Of a stretch of DNA of 64,000 bases, positions 8,707-20,944 are shown in pieces. Location of the stretch: assembly GCF_016909575.1 (NCBI RefSeq), contig NZ_JAFBGA010000009.1, forward strand, positions 186,001 through 250,000, given 5' to 3'. Numbering within the stretch: position 1 is the first letter of the stretch; every line of letters starts with the position of its first letter. The position numbers and the translations under genes were made by a program. Source of the stretch: Streptomyces sp. HB132. GTDB taxonomy: Bacteria > Actinomycetota > Actinomycetes > Streptomycetales > Streptomycetaceae. The notes beneath the pieces were generated by a model. The model made no database searches, was not told the DNA's origin, and saw only the letters and a list, made by a program, of their open reading frames with translations.

Positions 8707-8743
8707 CGAAGGGCCCACGGTCGAGGCGACCGTGGGCCCTTCG
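8707..8743 (+). terminator. Strong stem-loop after nusB
   Basis: Perfect 17-bp inverted repeat (8707-8723 and 8727-8743) with a three-base AGG loop, 26 bases after the nusB stop. Very GC-rich, with no U tract. It is placed between convergent nusB and bldD and could act in both directions. Confidence 0.85.
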
Positions 8744-8780
8744 GTGTACCTGGCCTCCGGAAGGCGGCCGGTGCGTGAAA

Positions 8781-8824
8781 ACGCCGGGCCGGCGGGGGCG
8801 TCGATGCCCCCGCCGGCCCGGCGT
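8781..8824 (-). terminator. Strong stem-loop after bldD
   Basis: Perfect 19-bp inverted repeat (8781-8799 and 8806-8824) with loop GTCGAT, 21 bases beyond the bldD stop on the minus strand. Together with the hairpin at 8707-8743 it forms a double barrier between the convergent genes. Confidence 0.85.
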
Positions 8825-8845
8825 TACGTCTCTAGGCGGGGCCGG

Positions 8846-9346
8846 TCAGCCCTCGTCGTGTGCCACCGCGCGACGAGCGTCGGCGTCCAGCACACCCCAG
8901 CTGATCAGCTGCTCCGTGAGCACGGACGGCGACTGGTCGTAGATCACGGCCAGGGTGCGCAGGTCGTCCTGGCGGATCGACAGCACCTTGCCGTTGTAGT
9001 CGCCGCGCTGGCTCTGGATCGTCGCCGCGTAACGCTGCAGCGGTCCGGCCTTCTCCGGCGGCACGTGGGCGAGGCGCTCGAGGTCGAGGACCAGCTTGGG
9101 CGGCGGCTCGGCGGCGCCGCCGGGGGTCGTGCCGGGCAGGAGCTCCTGGACCGGAACGCCGTAGAAGTCGGCCAGCTCGGCAAGGCGCTGCACGGTGACG
9201 GCGCGGTCGCCGCGCTCGTAGGAACCGACCACGACGGCCTTCCAGCGACCCTGCGACTTCTCCTCCACGCCGTGGAGGGAGAGGCCCTGCTGGGTGCGGA
9301 TGGCGCGGAGCTTGGCCCCGAGCTGCTTTGCGTATTCGCTGGACAT
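8846..9346 (-). CDS. bldD: Developmental master regulator BldD
   Basis: BldD represses sporulation and antibiotic genes during vegetative growth; a tetramer of c-di-GMP joins two C-terminal domains. The 166-residue protein has an N-terminal XRE-type HTH (about residues 5-70, including GSYERGDRAVTVQRLAELA). The C-terminal domain carries the exact c-di-GMP motif RGD (114-116) and RQDD (125-128). The ATG giving MSSEYAKQLG was chosen over one eight codons upstream by similarity to known BldD. A BldD-type box lies 49 bases upstream, consistent with autoregulation. Confidence 0.96.
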   Translation of the reverse strand: MSSEYAKQLGAKLRAIRTQQGLSLHGVEEKSQGRWKAVVVGSYERGDRAVTVQRLAELADFYGVPVQELLPGTTPGGAAEPPPKLVLDLERLAHVPPEKAGPLQRYAATIQSQRGDYNGKVLSIRQDDLRTLAVIYDQSPSVLTEQLISWGVLDADARRAVAHDEG

Positions 9347-9394
9347 AAGGCTCCCCGGACGCTGGAACATTCTGCGGCTGGGCCGCGTGGCTGG

Positions 9395-9407
9395 TAACTC
9401 ACTGTGA
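9395..9407. promoter_or_regulatory. BldD-box match upstream of bldD
   Basis: TAACTCACTGTGA fits the BldD consensus TNAC-N5-GTNA at every fixed position. It sits 49 bases upstream of the bldD start, in the bldD-pyrR divergent region. A GTAAC/GTTAC inverted repeat and a further GTTAC directly follow. Autoregulation by BldD is established in S. coelicolor; binding here is inferred. Confidence 0.7.
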
Positions 9408-9521
9408 GGTTACGCAGCGTTACTTGGCTGCGTCAAGCCGAAAGGTCCGGGCTGCCACCTCCTGGGGGCGGGGCCAGGGCCTCGCGCAAGCCCTGGTAAC
9501 GTGGATGACGCAATTTCGACG

Positions 9522-9558
9522 TCCTTTAACGTCCGTCCGGTGAGGCGGAGAAGGAGGT
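9522..9558 (+). promoter_or_regulatory. PyrR-binding leader hairpin covering the pyrR Shine-Dalgarno
   Basis: The leader contains GTCCGGTGAGGC (9535-9546), matching the PyrR RNA-binding consensus (UCCNGNGAGG). TCCG (9532-9535) pairs with CGGA (9546-9549), closing a ten-base UCC...GAGG loop. Below an internal bulge, TCCTT (9522-9526) pairs with AAGGA (9551-9555). AAGGA is part of the AAGGAGGT Shine-Dalgarno of pyrR. When PyrR with bound UMP or UTP stabilises this fold, initiation should be blocked. This translational mode is known for mycobacterial PyrR. Loop identity is seen directly; the regulatory effect is inferred. Confidence 0.75.
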
Positions 9559-9567
9559 CCGTTTCTT

Positions 9568-10152
9568 ATGGACGCACAGCATGACCACACCGGCAATGCG
9601 GCACGCCCCGTTCTCGAGGCTCCCGACATCGCCCGGGTACTGACCCGAATCGCCCACGAGATCGTCGAACGCGCCAAGGGCGCGGACGACGTGGTGCTCC
9701 TCGGCATCCCGACGCGAGGAGTCTTCCTCGCGGATCGGCTCGCCGGAAAGCTCGAAGAGATCACCGGCCGGAAGACGCCGGTCGGGTCACTCGACATCAC
9801 GATGTACCGCGACGATCTGCGGATGCGCCCCGCGCGTGCCATCGGACGCACCGACATCCCCGGTGAGGGCATCGAAGGCCGTCTCGTCGTGCTGGTGGAC
9901 GACGTCCTCTTCTCCGGCCGCACGATCCGCGCCGCACTCGACGCGCTCGGCGACATCGGCCGGCCCCGCGCCGTGCAGCTCGCGGTCCTCGTCGACCGCG
10001 GCCACCGCGAACTCCCGATCCGCGCCGACTACGTCGGCAAGAACCTCCCCACGTCGCTGCGGGAGACGGTCAGGGTCCAGCTCGCCGAGGAGGACGGCCG
10101 CGACGCCGTGCTGCTCGGTGTCAAGCAGACCGTCCCGGCAGGCGAGCAGTAG
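9568..10152 (+). CDS. pyrR: PyrR regulator / uracil phosphoribosyltransferase
   Basis: Senses uridine nucleotides and regulates the pyr operon by binding its leader RNA; it retains uracil phosphoribosyltransferase activity. The 194-residue protein has the PRPP loop LVDDVLFSGRT (109-119), LGIPTRGVFLADRL, and GSLDITMYRDDL. The ATG follows an unusually complete AAGGAGGT nine bases away, which can be masked by the hairpin described at 9522-9558. It is the first gene of the pyrimidine operon and diverges from bldD. Confidence 0.95.
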   Translation: MDAQHDHTGNAARPVLEAPDIARVLTRIAHEIVERAKGADDVVLLGIPTRGVFLADRLAGKLEEITGRKTPVGSLDITMYRDDLRMRPARAIGRTDIPGEGIEGRLVVLVDDVLFSGRTIRAALDALGDIGRPRAVQLAVLVDRGHRELPIRADYVGKNLPTSLRETVRVQLAEEDGRDAVLLGVKQTVPAGEQ

Positions 10153-10242
10153 CCGAGTCCCGTCCCGTGCGCCACACCGGCCGCACGGCTGCTTCCGCAC
10201 GCCCGCCTGCCTGATCCCTCCACCCTTCACGGAGACCCCCAG

Positions 10243-11259
10243 ATGCTGCGCCCTCACGGGGACACCCCCCGGACACCCCGTCACCTCATCTCGGCCGCAG
10301 ACCTCACCCGCGACGACGCCGTACTGATCCTCGACACCGCCGAGGAGATGGCGCGGGTCGCGGACCGGCCGATCAAGAAGCTTCCCACCCTTCGTGGACG
10401 AACGGTCGTCAACCTTTTCTTCGAGGACTCGACCCGGACCCGGATCTCGTTCGAGGCCGCCGCCAAGCGGCTCTCCGCCGACGTCATCAACTTCTCCGCG
10501 AAGGGCTCGTCGGTCTCCAAGGGCGAGTCACTCAAGGACACCGCCCTCACCCTGGAGGCCATGGGCGCCGACGCCGTCGTCATCCGGCACGGCGCCTCCG
10601 GTGCCCCGTACCGGCTCGCGACGTCGGGCTGGATCGACAGCGCCGTCGTCAACGCCGGTGACGGCACGCACGAGCACCCCACCCAGGCGCTGCTCGACGC
10701 GTTCACGATGCGCCGCCGGCTCGTCGGGCCCGACGCGGGGATCGGCCGCGACCTCGAAGGCCGCCGGATCACGATCGTCGGCGACATCCTGCACAGCCGG
10801 GTGGCCCGCTCCAACGTCCACCTGCTGCACACACTCGGTGCGCACGTCACCCTGGTGGCCCCGCCGACCCTGGTCCCGGTAGGGGTCGAGCAGTGGCCCT
10901 GCGACGTCAGCTACCGCCTCGACGACGTGCTGCCCACGTCGGACGCGGTCATGATGCTCCGTGTGCAGCGAGAGCGGATGAACGCCGCCTACTTCCCGAC
11001 CGAGCGTGAGTACTCCCGCCGCTACGGCCTGGACGGCGAACGCATGGCCCGGATGCCGGAACACGCCATCGTGATGCACCCCGGCCCGATGGTCCGCGGC
11101 ATGGAGATCACGGCCGAGGTCGCGGACTCCGACCGCTGCACCGCCGTCGAACAGGTCGCGAACGGCGTCTCCACCCGCATGGCCGTCCTGTACCTGCTGC
11201 TGGGCGGTTCCGAGACCGCCCTGCCGTCCGCCGCCGCCCGTACCGAGGAGAACAAGTAA
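10243..11259 (+). CDS. pyrB: Aspartate carbamoyltransferase catalytic subunit
   Basis: Forms N-carbamoylaspartate from carbamoyl phosphate and aspartate. The 338-residue protein has the carbamoyl-phosphate site STRTR (63-67), GDGTHEHPTQALLDAF with His145, ILHSRVARSNVHLL and HPGPMVRGMEI. The start ATG at 10243 follows GGAGA. No pyrI regulatory subunit is present, as usual in actinobacteria where PyrB pairs with PyrC. pyrC starts two bases after the stop. Confidence 0.95.
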   Translation: MLRPHGDTPRTPRHLISAADLTRDDAVLILDTAEEMARVADRPIKKLPTLRGRTVVNLFFEDSTRTRISFEAAAKRLSADVINFSAKGSSVSKGESLKDTALTLEAMGADAVVIRHGASGAPYRLATSGWIDSAVVNAGDGTHEHPTQALLDAFTMRRRLVGPDAGIGRDLEGRRITIVGDILHSRVARSNVHLLHTLGAHVTLVAPPTLVPVGVEQWPCDVSYRLDDVLPTSDAVMMLRVQRERMNAAYFPTEREYSRRYGLDGERMARMPEHAIVMHPGPMVRGMEITAEVADSDRCTAVEQVANGVSTRMAVLYLLLGGSETALPSAAARTEENK

Positions 11260-11261
11260 CC

Positions 11262-12548
11262 ATGAGCAAGATCCTGATCCGCGGTGCGAAGATCCTCGGC
11301 GGCGAGCCGAGGGACGTCCTCATCGACGGCGAGACCGTGGCCGAGGTCGGCACCGGCATCGAGGCGGGCGACGCCACCGTGATCGACGCGGCCGGCCAGA
11401 TCCTGCTGCCCGGCCTCGTCGACCTGCACACCCACCTGCGCGAGCCCGGACGTGAGGACTCCGAGACCGTCCTCACCGGGACCAAGGCAGCCGCGGTCGG
11501 CGGCTTCACCGCCGTCCACGCCATGGCCAACACCTTCCCCGTCGCCGACACCGCCGGCGTCGTCGAGCAGGTCTGGCGGCTCGGCAAGGAGTCCGGCTAC
11601 TGCGACGTGCAGCCCGTCGGCGCCGTCACCGTCGGCCTGGAGGGCAAGCAGCTCGCCGAGCTCGGTGCCATGCACGACTCCGCCGCAGGGGTGAAGGTCT
11701 TCTCCGACGACGGCAAGTGCGTCGACGACGCCGTGATCATGCGCCGCGCGTTGGAGTACGTGAAGGCCTTCGACGGTGTCGTCGCCCAGCACGCCCAGGA
11801 GCCCCGTCTCACCGAGGGCGCCCAGATGAACGAGGGCGCCGTCTCGGCCGAGCTGGGCCTCGGCGGCTGGCCCGCCGTGGCCGAGGAGTCGATCATCGCC
11901 CGGGACGTCCTGCTCGCCGCACACGTCGGCTCACGGGTGCACATCTGCCACCTGTCGACGGCCGGCTCCGTGGAGATCGTGCGCTGGGCCAAGTCCAAGG
12001 GCTGGAACGTCACCGCCGAGGTCACCCCGCACCACCTCCTGCTCACCGACGAGCTCGTACGGACCTACAACCCCGTCTACAAGGTGAACCCGCCGCTGCG
12101 CACCGAGGCCGACGTCCTGGCCCTGCGCGAGGCCCTCGCCGACGGGACCATCGACTGCGTGGCGACCGACCACGCCCCGCACCCGCACGAGGACAAGGAC
12201 TGCGAGTGGGCCGCCGCCGCCATGGGCATGGTGGGCCTGGAGACCGCGCTCTCCGTGGTCCAGCAGACGATGGTGGACACCGGGCTCCTCGACTGGGCGG
12301 GCGTCGCCGACCGCATGTCGCTGCGCCCCGCGGCCATCGGCAGGCTCGAAGGACACGGCCGCCCCGTCTCGGCCGGTGAGCCCGCCAACCTCACACTGGT
12401 CGATCCGGCATACCGTGGAGCCGTGGACCCCGCGGGCTTCGCCTCCCGCAGCCGCAACACCCCCTACGAGGGTCGCGAGCTGCCGGGCCGAGTGACCCAC
12501 ACCTTCCTGCGGGGCCGTGCCACGGTCGTCGACGGGAAGCTCGCGTGA
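11262..12548 (+). CDS. pyrC: Dihydroorotase (class I)
   Basis: Cyclises carbamoylaspartate to dihydroorotate; a zinc amidohydrolase with a TIM barrel. The 428-residue protein shows DLHTHLREPG (54-63) with the metal-binding HxH, the VTPHHLLLTDE block and DCVATDHAPHPHEDKD with the catalytic Asp. Length and motifs fit the class I group found with pyrB. Its stop overlaps the GTG of the next gene by four bases, implying coupling. Confidence 0.95.
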   Translation: MSKILIRGAKILGGEPRDVLIDGETVAEVGTGIEAGDATVIDAAGQILLPGLVDLHTHLREPGREDSETVLTGTKAAAVGGFTAVHAMANTFPVADTAGVVEQVWRLGKESGYCDVQPVGAVTVGLEGKQLAELGAMHDSAAGVKVFSDDGKCVDDAVIMRRALEYVKAFDGVVAQHAQEPRLTEGAQMNEGAVSAELGLGGWPAVAEESIIARDVLLAAHVGSRVHICHLSTAGSVEIVRWAKSKGWNVTAEVTPHHLLLTDELVRTYNPVYKVNPPLRTEADVLALREALADGTIDCVATDHAPHPHEDKDCEWAAAAMGMVGLETALSVVQQTMVDTGLLDWAGVADRMSLRPAAIGRLEGHGRPVSAGEPANLTLVDPAYRGAVDPAGFASRSRNTPYEGRELPGRVTHTFLRGRATVVDGKLA

Positions 12549-13159
12549 CAACTCTCAACTCCCTGTACCTACTGGCCGCCGAGCAGAAGTCGGCCGACGT
12601 GACGGACTGGTCCGCCCGCATCAGCTGGGTCGTCGGACTGCTCGTCTTCATCGCCTTCGTCTACTGGCTGATGCGCCAGGGATGGAAGTGGCGCGGAAGC
12701 CTCCAGTCCGGGCTCCCTGAGCTCCCCGCCACCCCGGAGGGGTTCACGGACGGCGAGACCCTGCTCACACTGACCGGCCGCTACCACGCCTCGACCACGG
12801 CCGGGCAGTGGCTCGACCGGATCGTCGCCCACGGCCTCGGCACCCGCAGCCGCGTCGAGCTGACCCTCACCGAGCAGGGCCTCGACGTCGTACGCCCCGG
12901 GGCGGCCGACTTCTTCGTACCGGCCGCCGCGCTGCGCGAGGCCAGGCTCGACAAGGCGCTCGCCGGCAAGGTCCTGCCCGAGGGCGGCCTGCTGGTCATC
13001 ACCTGGGCGCACGGGGAGACGCTGATCGACTCGGGATTCCGCTCCGACCACGCCGCCGAGCACCAGGCGTGGGTCGACGCCGTCAACCGGCTCACCGGCG
13101 CCGCCGAGGACCACCTCACCAGCACCACCACCAGCACGACGGAAGGCACCGCACGATGA
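12545..13159 (+). CDS. Single-pass membrane protein with PH-like domain, in pyr operon
   Basis: A 204-residue protein with a short N-terminus, one membrane helix at about residues 27-45 (ISWVVGLLVFIAFVYWLM) and a cytoplasmic domain resembling bacterial PH-like folds. The domain's beta strands include SRVELTLTEQGLDV and GGLLVITWAHGETLIDSGF. The C-terminus is Thr/Ser-rich. No enzyme motif is seen. The gene is conserved at this position between pyrC and carA in Streptomyces, and overlaps both neighbours by four bases. Its role in pyrimidine synthesis is unknown. Confidence 0.8.
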   Translation: MTTLNSLYLLAAEQKSADVTDWSARISWVVGLLVFIAFVYWLMRQGWKWRGSLQSGLPELPATPEGFTDGETLLTLTGRYHASTTAGQWLDRIVAHGLGTRSRVELTLTEQGLDVVRPGAADFFVPAAALREARLDKALAGKVLPEGGLLVITWAHGETLIDSGFRSDHAAEHQAWVDAVNRLTGAAEDHLTSTTTSTTEGTAR

Positions 13160-14305
13160 CGATCTCCAATCCGGGGCACGCCTCGAAGAGGAAAGGGGCG
13201 TCTCCCGCCGTACTCGTCCTGGAGGACGGCCGCTCCTTCCGCGGCCGCGCCTACGGCGCCGTGGGGGAGACCTTCGGCGAGGCGGTCTTCTCCACCGGTA
13301 TGACCGGCTACCAGGAAACGCTCACCGACCCCTCGTACCACCGCCAGGTCGTCGTGATGACCGCCCCGCACGTCGGGAACACCGGCGTGAACGACGAGGA
13401 CCCCGAGTCGAAGCGGATCTGGGTCTCCGGCTACGTCGTGCGCGACCCCGCCCGGGTTCCCTCCAACTGGCGCTCCCGCCGCTCGCTGGACGAGGAGCTC
13501 GCGAGCCAGGGCGTCGTCGGCATCAGCGGCATCGACACCCGCGCGCTCACCCGCCACCTGCGCGAGCGAGGCGCGATGCGCGTCGGCATCTTCTCCGGGA
13601 ACGCCCTCGAGGACGAGGGCGTACTGCTCGCCAAGGTGCGCCAGACCCCCGAGATGGCCGGTGCCGACCTCGCTGCCGAGGTCGCCACCAAGGAGACGTA
13701 CGTCGTCCCCGCGGTCGGCACCAGGAGGTTCACCGTCGCGGCGATCGACCTCGGCATCAAGGGCATGACCCCGCACCGCATGGCCGAGCGCGGCATCGAG
13801 GTGCACGTGCTGCCCGCGACCGCCACCCTGGAGGAGGTGTACGCGGTGGAGCCCGACGGCGTGTTCTTCTCCAACGGCCCCGGCGACCCGTCCACCGCCG
13901 ACCACCCCGTCGCCCTCATGAAGGGTGTCCTGGAGCGCAGGACCCCGCTCTTCGGCATCTGCTTCGGCAACCAGATCCTCGGCCGCTCGCTCGGCTTCGG
14001 CACCTACAAGCTGAAGTACGGCCACCGGGGCATCAACCAGCCCGTGCAGGACCGCACGACCGGCAAGGTCGAGGTCACCGCGCACAACCACGGCTTCGCC
14101 GTCGACGCCCCGCTCGACAAGGTCTCCGACACCGCGTTCGGCCGCGCCGAGGTCTCCCACGTATGCCTGAACGATCAGGTTGTCGAGGGGCTCCAGTTGC
14201 TCGACCAGCCGGCGTTCAGCGTCCAGTACCATCCCGAAGCAGCCGCGGGCCCGCACGACGCCGCGTACCTCTTCGACCGTTTCGTCACCCTGATGGAGGG
14301 CCAGC

Positions 14306-14313
<8 letters not shown>
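13156..14313 (+). CDS. carA: Carbamoyl-phosphate synthase small subunit
   Basis: Glutaminase subunit that supplies ammonia to CarB. In the 385-residue protein the N-terminal half is the CarA-specific domain (GYQETLTDPSY), and the C-terminal half is a class I amidotransferase. The nucleophile Cys269 lies in FGICFGNQILG, and the His-Glu pair is in SVQYHPEA near the C-terminus. It begins at an ATGA overlap with the preceding membrane-protein gene and overlaps carB by eight bases. Confidence 0.96.
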
Positions 14314-17614
<3,301 letters not shown>

Positions 17615-17623
17615 GACGCTCAC

Positions 17624-17651
17624 AGGGGGACACCGGAAACGGTGTCCCCCT
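17624..17651 (+). terminator. Stem-loop with GAAA tetraloop between carB and pyrD
   Basis: Perfect 12-bp stem (17624-17635 and 17640-17651) closed by a GAAA tetraloop, starting ten bases after the carB stop and ending 26 bases before pyrD. It looks like a terminator or an mRNA 3'-end stabiliser inside the pyr operon. pyrD may therefore be read at a lower level than carB. Confidence 0.65.
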
Positions 17652-17677
17652 CTTCATGAGGACACCAGGACACCGTG

Positions 17678-18783
<1,106 letters not shown>

Positions 18784-18787
<4 letters not shown>

Positions 18788-19623
18788 CCCCCGAACCCTT
18801 CGGCGCACGTCTGCGCCACGCCATGGACACCCGCGGGCCGCTCTGCGTCGGCATCGACCCGCACGCCTCGCTGCTCACCTCCTGGGGCCTGAACGACGAC
18901 ATCGCCGGGCTGGAGCGCTTCACCCGCACGGTCGTCGAGGCGCTGGCCGACCGGGTCGCCGTGCTCAAGCCGCAGTCCGCGTTCTTCGAGCGCTTCGGCT
19001 CGCGCGGCGTCGCTGTCCTGGAGACGGCCGTCGCGGAGGCGCGTGCCGCCGGCGCGCTCGTCCTCATGGACGCCAAGCGCGGCGACATCGGCTCCACGAT
19101 GGGCGCTTACGCCGCCACCTACCTGGACGAGGACTCGCCGCTGTTCTCCGACGCGGTCACCGTCTCGCCGTACCTCGGCTTCGGCTCGCTGCGCCCGGCG
19201 CTCGACGCGGCCGCGGTCTCCGGCTCGGGCGTCTTCGTGCTCGCCCTCACATCCAACCCGGAGGGCGCGGAGGTCCAGCGCGCCACCGCCGCGGACGGCC
19301 GGTCGCTGGCCCAGGTGATGCTCGACCACATGGCCGCGGAGAACGCGGGCGCGACACCGCTCGGCTCCGTCGGCGCCGTGGTCGGCGCCACGCTCGGGGA
19401 CGCCGGGGTCGACCTGGCGGTCAACGGACCGCTGCTCGCTCCCGGCATCGGTGCCCAGGGCGCCACCCCGGCGGATCTGCCCCGTGTCTTCGGGGCCGCT
19501 GTGGGCAACGTCGTGCCGAGCGTGAGCCGGGGCGTGCTTCGGCACGGACCGGACGCGTCAGGGCTGCGCGAAGCCGCCGGACGGTTCGCGGACGAAGTCC
19601 GTACGGCCGTCTCGGAAAGCTGA
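18784..19623 (+). CDS. pyrF: Orotidine-5'-phosphate decarboxylase
   Basis: Final step of UMP synthesis. The 279-residue protein belongs to the longer actinobacterial type: CVGIDPH near residue 21, and the catalytic DAKRGDI (96-102) with the Asp-Lys-Asp network. LTSNPEG and a C-terminal GIGAQGATPADL phosphate-binding loop follow. GTG start overlapping the pyrD stop. It is the last gene of the pyr operon; two inverted repeats follow. Confidence 0.94.
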
Positions 19624-19734
19624 CGATGCCACGTAACAGCCTGTCGACGTAATCCTGAGCAAAAATCCGGGTTGTTATGGCCTAAATGTCCGGGTCGGTT
19701 GAGGCTGACCAGGACTTTTCCGCTGTTCTCGCTG

Positions 19735-19758
19735 ACTCAGGCGGCCTTGGCCGCTAGT
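19735..19758 (+). terminator. Inverted repeat downstream of pyrF
   Basis: GCGGCC-TT-GGCCGC core (19741-19754), flanked by GACT and AGTC, forms a compact hairpin 112 bases after pyrF. It could end the pyr transcript. Distance from the gene and lack of a U tract make this tentative. Confidence 0.35.
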
Positions 19759-19767
19759 CTCCGTCGA

Positions 19768-19796
19768 GAGCAACGAGCACAGGTTGTTCGTTGCTC
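19768..19796. repeat. Nine-base inverted repeat upstream of ihf
   Basis: GAGCAACGA (19768-19776) and TCGTTGCTC (19788-19796), separated by 11 bases, centred about 85 bases before the ihf start. It may be a regulator site or an RNA hairpin in the ihf leader; the sequence alone does not decide. Confidence 0.5.
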
Positions 19797-19866
19797 ACCA
19801 GGTGTGGGGCCACCAGGTTCCGCACCGGTCCGTATCCGACAGATCGACATCCGAGGTGACGTAGGC

Positions 19867-20190
19867 GTGGCTCTTCCGCCCCTTACCCCTGAACAGCGCG
19901 CAGCCGCGCTCGAAAAGGCCGCCGCGGCTCGCCGGGAGCGGGCCGAGGTCAAGAATCGACTCAAGCACTCCGGCGCCTCCCTCCATGAGGTCATCAAGTC
20001 GGGCCAGGAGAACGACGTCATCGGCAAGATGAAGGTCTCCGCCCTCCTGGAGTCCCTGCCGGGCGTGGGCAAGGTCCGCGCCAAGCAGATCATGGAGCGG
20101 CTCGGCATCTCCGAGAGCCGCCGGGTCCGGGGTCTTGGCTCCAACCAGATCGCATCCCTGGAGCGTGAGTTCGGCGGCAGCGCCGCCTGA
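19867..20190 (+). CDS. ihf: Actinobacterial integration host factor (sIHF)
   Basis: A 107-residue nucleoid protein, unrelated to the enterobacterial IhfA/B pair, that binds DNA through a helix-two-turns-helix motif and affects chromosome compaction in Streptomyces. It starts MALPPLTPEQRAAALEKAA. The H2TH block is SALLESLPGVGKVRAKQIME, followed by ISESRRVRGLGSNQIASLE. GTG at 19867 was chosen by the conserved N-terminus; the open frame extends further upstream. A stem-loop follows directly. Confidence 0.95.
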   Translation: MALPPLTPEQRAAALEKAAAARRERAEVKNRLKHSGASLHEVIKSGQENDVIGKMKVSALLESLPGVGKVRAKQIMERLGISESRRVRGLGSNQIASLEREFGGSAA

Positions 20191-20214
20191 GGTTCTCAGG
20201 CACTCCTGAGAACC
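20191..20214 (+). terminator. Stem-loop between ihf and gmk
   Basis: Perfect ten-base arms GGTTCTCAGG and CCTGAGAACC with a CACT loop, starting at the first base after the ihf stop. gmk begins 15 bases later, so it may partly terminate the ihf transcript. Confidence 0.6.
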
Positions 20215-20228
20215 TGGATAATCGCCCC

Positions 20229-20846
20229 ATGGCTGCAACATCCCGGGGGACGTCCCCCGTACCCCCGGACGTACGTCCGCGGCTGACCGTGCTCTCCGGC
20301 CCCTCAGGGGTCGGCAAGAGCACGGTCGTCGCTCATATGCGCAAGGTTCACCCCGAGGTGTGGCTCTCGGTGTCCGCCACGACCCGTAAGCCCCGCCCCG
20401 GCGAGCGCAACGGCGTCCACTACTTCTTCGTGGACGACGAGGAGTTCGACAAGCTGATCGCCAACGGCGAGCTGCTGGAGTGGGCGGAGTTCGCGGGCAA
20501 CCGCTACGGCACGCCCCGCCGGGCCGTGCTCGACCGCCTGGAGGCGGGCGAGCCGGTGCTGCTGGAGATCGACCTGCAGGGTGCCCGGCTGGTCCGCCAG
20601 TCGATGCCCGAGGCGCAGCTCGTCTTCCTCGCGCCGCCGGGCTGGGACGAACTGGTGCGCCGACTCACCGGACGCGGAACGGAGTCGCCCGACGTGATCG
20701 AGCGCCGGCTCGCGGCGGCGAAGGTCGAGCTGGCCGCCGAGTCCGAGTTCGACACCACGCTCGTCAACACCTCCGTCGAGGACGTGGCCCGCGAGCTGCT
20801 AACGTTGATGCTGCAGGCTTCCGGCCTCCGCGGCACCGACGACTGA
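20229..20846 (+). CDS. gmk: Guanylate kinase
   Basis: ATP-dependent phosphorylation of GMP to GDP. The 205-residue protein has P-loop GPSGVGKST (24-32), the GMP-binding STTRKPRPGE-type block (here SATTRKPRPGERNGVHYFF), EIDLQGARLVR and the C-terminal lid region. The N-terminal 16 residues are an extra hydrophilic stretch common in Streptomyces. It precedes rpoZ by 98 bases. Confidence 0.95.
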   Translation: MAATSRGTSPVPPDVRPRLTVLSGPSGVGKSTVVAHMRKVHPEVWLSVSATTRKPRPGERNGVHYFFVDDEEFDKLIANGELLEWAEFAGNRYGTPRRAVLDRLEAGEPVLLEIDLQGARLVRQSMPEAQLVFLAPPGWDELVRRLTGRGTESPDVIERRLAAAKVELAAESEFDTTLVNTSVEDVARELLTLMLQASGLRGTDD

Positions 20847-20900
20847 CCACGGTCCCCACGTTTCCGCGGACGCAGAGCATCACCACTGCGGAACCAGCAC

Positions 20901-20920
20901 GATCAAAGATCTCTTTGATC
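20901..20920. promoter_or_regulatory. AT-rich perfect palindrome in the rpoZ leader
   Basis: GATCAAAGA-TC-TCTTTGATC: two nine-base arms with a two-base centre, 25 bases before the rpoZ start. It is conspicuous because the surroundings are GC-rich. It could be an operator, or a hairpin next to the ribosome-binding site. Confidence 0.5.
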
Positions 20921-20944
20921 TCTATCCCCTTCGGAAGGCAGAGA

